Below are positions 62,884 through 64,000 of a stretch of 64,000 bases of DNA, piece by piece; the first letter of the stretch is position 1, and every line of letters starts with the position of its first letter. The notes below the pieces were generated by a model. It did no database searches. It saw only the letters and a list, made by a program, of their open reading frames with translations, and had not been told where the DNA came from. The stretch covers positions 57,241 to 121,240 of the forward strand of contig JARKQC010000014.1 of NCBI GenBank assembly GCA_029974985.1. The letters are read 5' to 3'. This DNA is from Bacteroidota bacterium (lineage in GTDB: Bacteria > Bacteroidota > Ignavibacteria > Kapaibacteriales > UBA2268). Position numbers and translations under genes: made by a program.

Positions 62884-63369
62884 TAATAATCCATATTAGT
62901 TGATAATTAATATTTAAAAGCTGATACTAAGTAGAACAAGCATTTTGCTCGTTGAGTAAAATATATCAGGTCGCACAAAAGTGCTTAAACTACTCTTAGC
63001 ACAAAATATATTAAAATTCTATGTATTATAAATTTTTCTGACAAATTATTGTGGATTAAAAATTTGAAATGAATAATTTGAGTTAATAATATTAATTTTC
63101 TAATAATATCTCAATATGAATTTATAATCAAATCGGCTATTCCATTTATTATTCAAGCGATTATAACAATATTTTTTGTAATTTTAATACTCATAAAATA
63201 ATATATGTTAAAATCAATATATGATTATGAATTTAATATTAACGACATATTAATATTTATTAATAATTGATTTATATAATATTTATAAATTATTGATTTT
63301 TCCAAATTATTTTTAAAAAATATTTGTAAATATAAATTAATTTAATTACTTTAATATTTGATAATTTGC

Positions 63370-63377
63370 TAATTTTG
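63370..63377 (+). promoter_or_regulatory. Possible -7 box upstream of the GEVED gene
   Basis: TAATTTTG matches TAnnTTTG and lies 54 bases before the ATG at 63431. No clear -33 box. Confidence 0.3.
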
Positions 63378-63430
63378 ATAATGAATTTAATTTAATATTT
63401 TATTTTTATAAATAATTTTTAGGTGTTATT

Positions 63431-64000
63431 ATGTCTAACTATACAATGTTATTTCGAAGTATGAGGATACTTCTAATGGGTATATTTTTTATACCTTTCC
63501 TATATGCCTCATCTAATTCTTTGGATTATTGTTCTGCGAGTACGACCTATCATGATGAGGAAATAATTGCTTTCGCATTTGGTAGTGATTTTATCAACAA
63601 AGATGATAATTGGTCTAGTACAATTGCAGATTATACTCATCTTGTAATTACAGCTAAGATGGGTGAGGTTTATGAACTTGTTGTTTATAATGGTGATGCT
63701 TGGAGTTCAGACAAATCAAGAGTTTGGATAGATTATAACCAAGATGGTAAATTCGATACAAGCTCAGAAGAAATTATTTTATCATCAAGTGACGGCGGAA
63801 GTACATTTACGGGAAAAGTTACAATACCAATGAATGCAACTGCTGGATATACGCGACTAAGAGTACGTCTTACATATTCAAGCGATCCGACACCCTGCGG
63901 TAGTTCAAGTTATGGTGAAGTAGAGGATTATACAATTTATCTTATTCCACCTATTCCAGATGCTCAAATCAAAGGATTGAAAAGCCCAGCAAAACCATTT
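63431..64000 (+). CDS. Exported GEVED-domain protein, 5' part only
   Basis: The frame is open from the ATG at 63431 to the end of the window (190 codons), so the gene continues beyond it. A signal region (ILLMGIFFIPFLYA) is followed by LDYCSAST, a calcium-type loop VWIDYNQDGKFD, TIPMNATAGYTRLRVRLTY and PCGSSSYGEVEDYTIYL. These make up the GEVED domain, found in large secreted Bacteroidota proteins, often with T9SS ends. After this domain a linker begins (IPPIPDAQIKGLK). Likely a long surface protein or adhesin. Confidence 0.85.
   Translation, partial: MSNYTMLFRSMRILLMGIFFIPFLYASSNSLDYCSASTTYHDEEIIAFAFGSDFINKDDNWSSTIADYTHLVITAKMGEVYELVVYNGDAWSSDKSRVWIDYNQDGKFDTSSEEIILSSSDGGSTFTGKVTIPMNATAGYTRLRVRLTYSSDPTPCGSSSYGEVEDYTIYLIPPIPDAQIKGLKSPAKPF

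Larger units (their letters stand above)
62733..63430. other. Long intergenic region after hppA
   Basis: 698 bases. It holds the hppA terminator, a small repeat-like element at 62866-62883, the short hairpin GCACAAAAGTGC near 62975, and long AT-only DNA up to the GEVED gene. No gene is recognised. Confidence 0.55.

Overview
The window is a chromosomal segment of a very AT-rich bacterium of the Bacteroidota/Chlorobiota (FCB) group. Four things point there: several exported proteins end in Por/type IX secretion (T9SS) sorting-like domains (PNP...N/D motif followed by a short beta domain ending in a basic tail); promoter-like TAnnTTTG boxes of the Bacteroidota sigma factor occur; a DUF3098-like protein and a DUF1573 protein are present; and housekeeping proteins look like those of Ignavibacteria/Kapabacteria-type lineages. 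The exact lineage is inference. No rRNA, tRNA, CRISPR array, transposase, integrase or phage gene was seen.

Layout. 1-7890 (+): end of an RNase E/G gene, then dxr, rseP, surE and a sensory module (a small domain protein, an HDOD protein, a GAF-PAS histidine kinase, and a REC-histidine kinase fusion). 7894-22414: a CPBP membrane protease, a small HicB-like protein, and a scattered surface-glycan set (heparinase II/III-like protein, LptF/LptG permease, family 4 glycosyltransferase, a GH2-like protein without recognisable catalytic glutamates and with a membrane tail, and a two-domain oxidoreductase). These are interspersed with an HsdR-N/DUF5655 protein, a STAS protein, rodA and purC. 22557-27525: lipoprotein, OmpA-like protein, small exported proteins, an orphan HsdR-N domain protein and a hydrolase. 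27730-37514: rplS, a PAS kinase with a cysteine cluster, dapB, an ECF sigma factor with an unusual anti-sigma/barrel fusion, an orphan gene, then lgt-nadK-era-DUF3098-MqnA-like on the minus strand.

37658-49407 is a minus-strand run of seven genes. It starts with two large paralogous surface proteins, continues with a Fn3/sorting-domain protein, a WD40 sorting-domain protein and an OmpA-type outer-membrane barrel, and ends with a CheY-like receiver and a CHASE-PAS kinase that keeps its phospho-acceptor histidine but has lost the ATP-binding motifs. 49982-56982 holds more exported sorting-domain proteins, a 3-methyladenine DNA glycosylase and a DUF1573 protein. 57168-62732 holds an aminotransferase, small remnant ORFs of what may be a Clp-fold protease locus, a SerA-type dehydrogenase and a potassium-dependent membrane pyrophosphatase. 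The window ends inside a GEVED-domain exported protein.

The most interesting structures are: (i) a family of three intergenic perfect palindromes (12442, 47215, 49830) with compensatory arm changes; (ii) the seven-gene envelope operon with its pseudokinase/receiver pair; (iii) the GH2 pseudoenzyme-membrane fusion; (iv) the anti-sigma/beta-barrel fusion; (v) a composite GC-rich palindromic island that separates a promoter from the gene at 49982.
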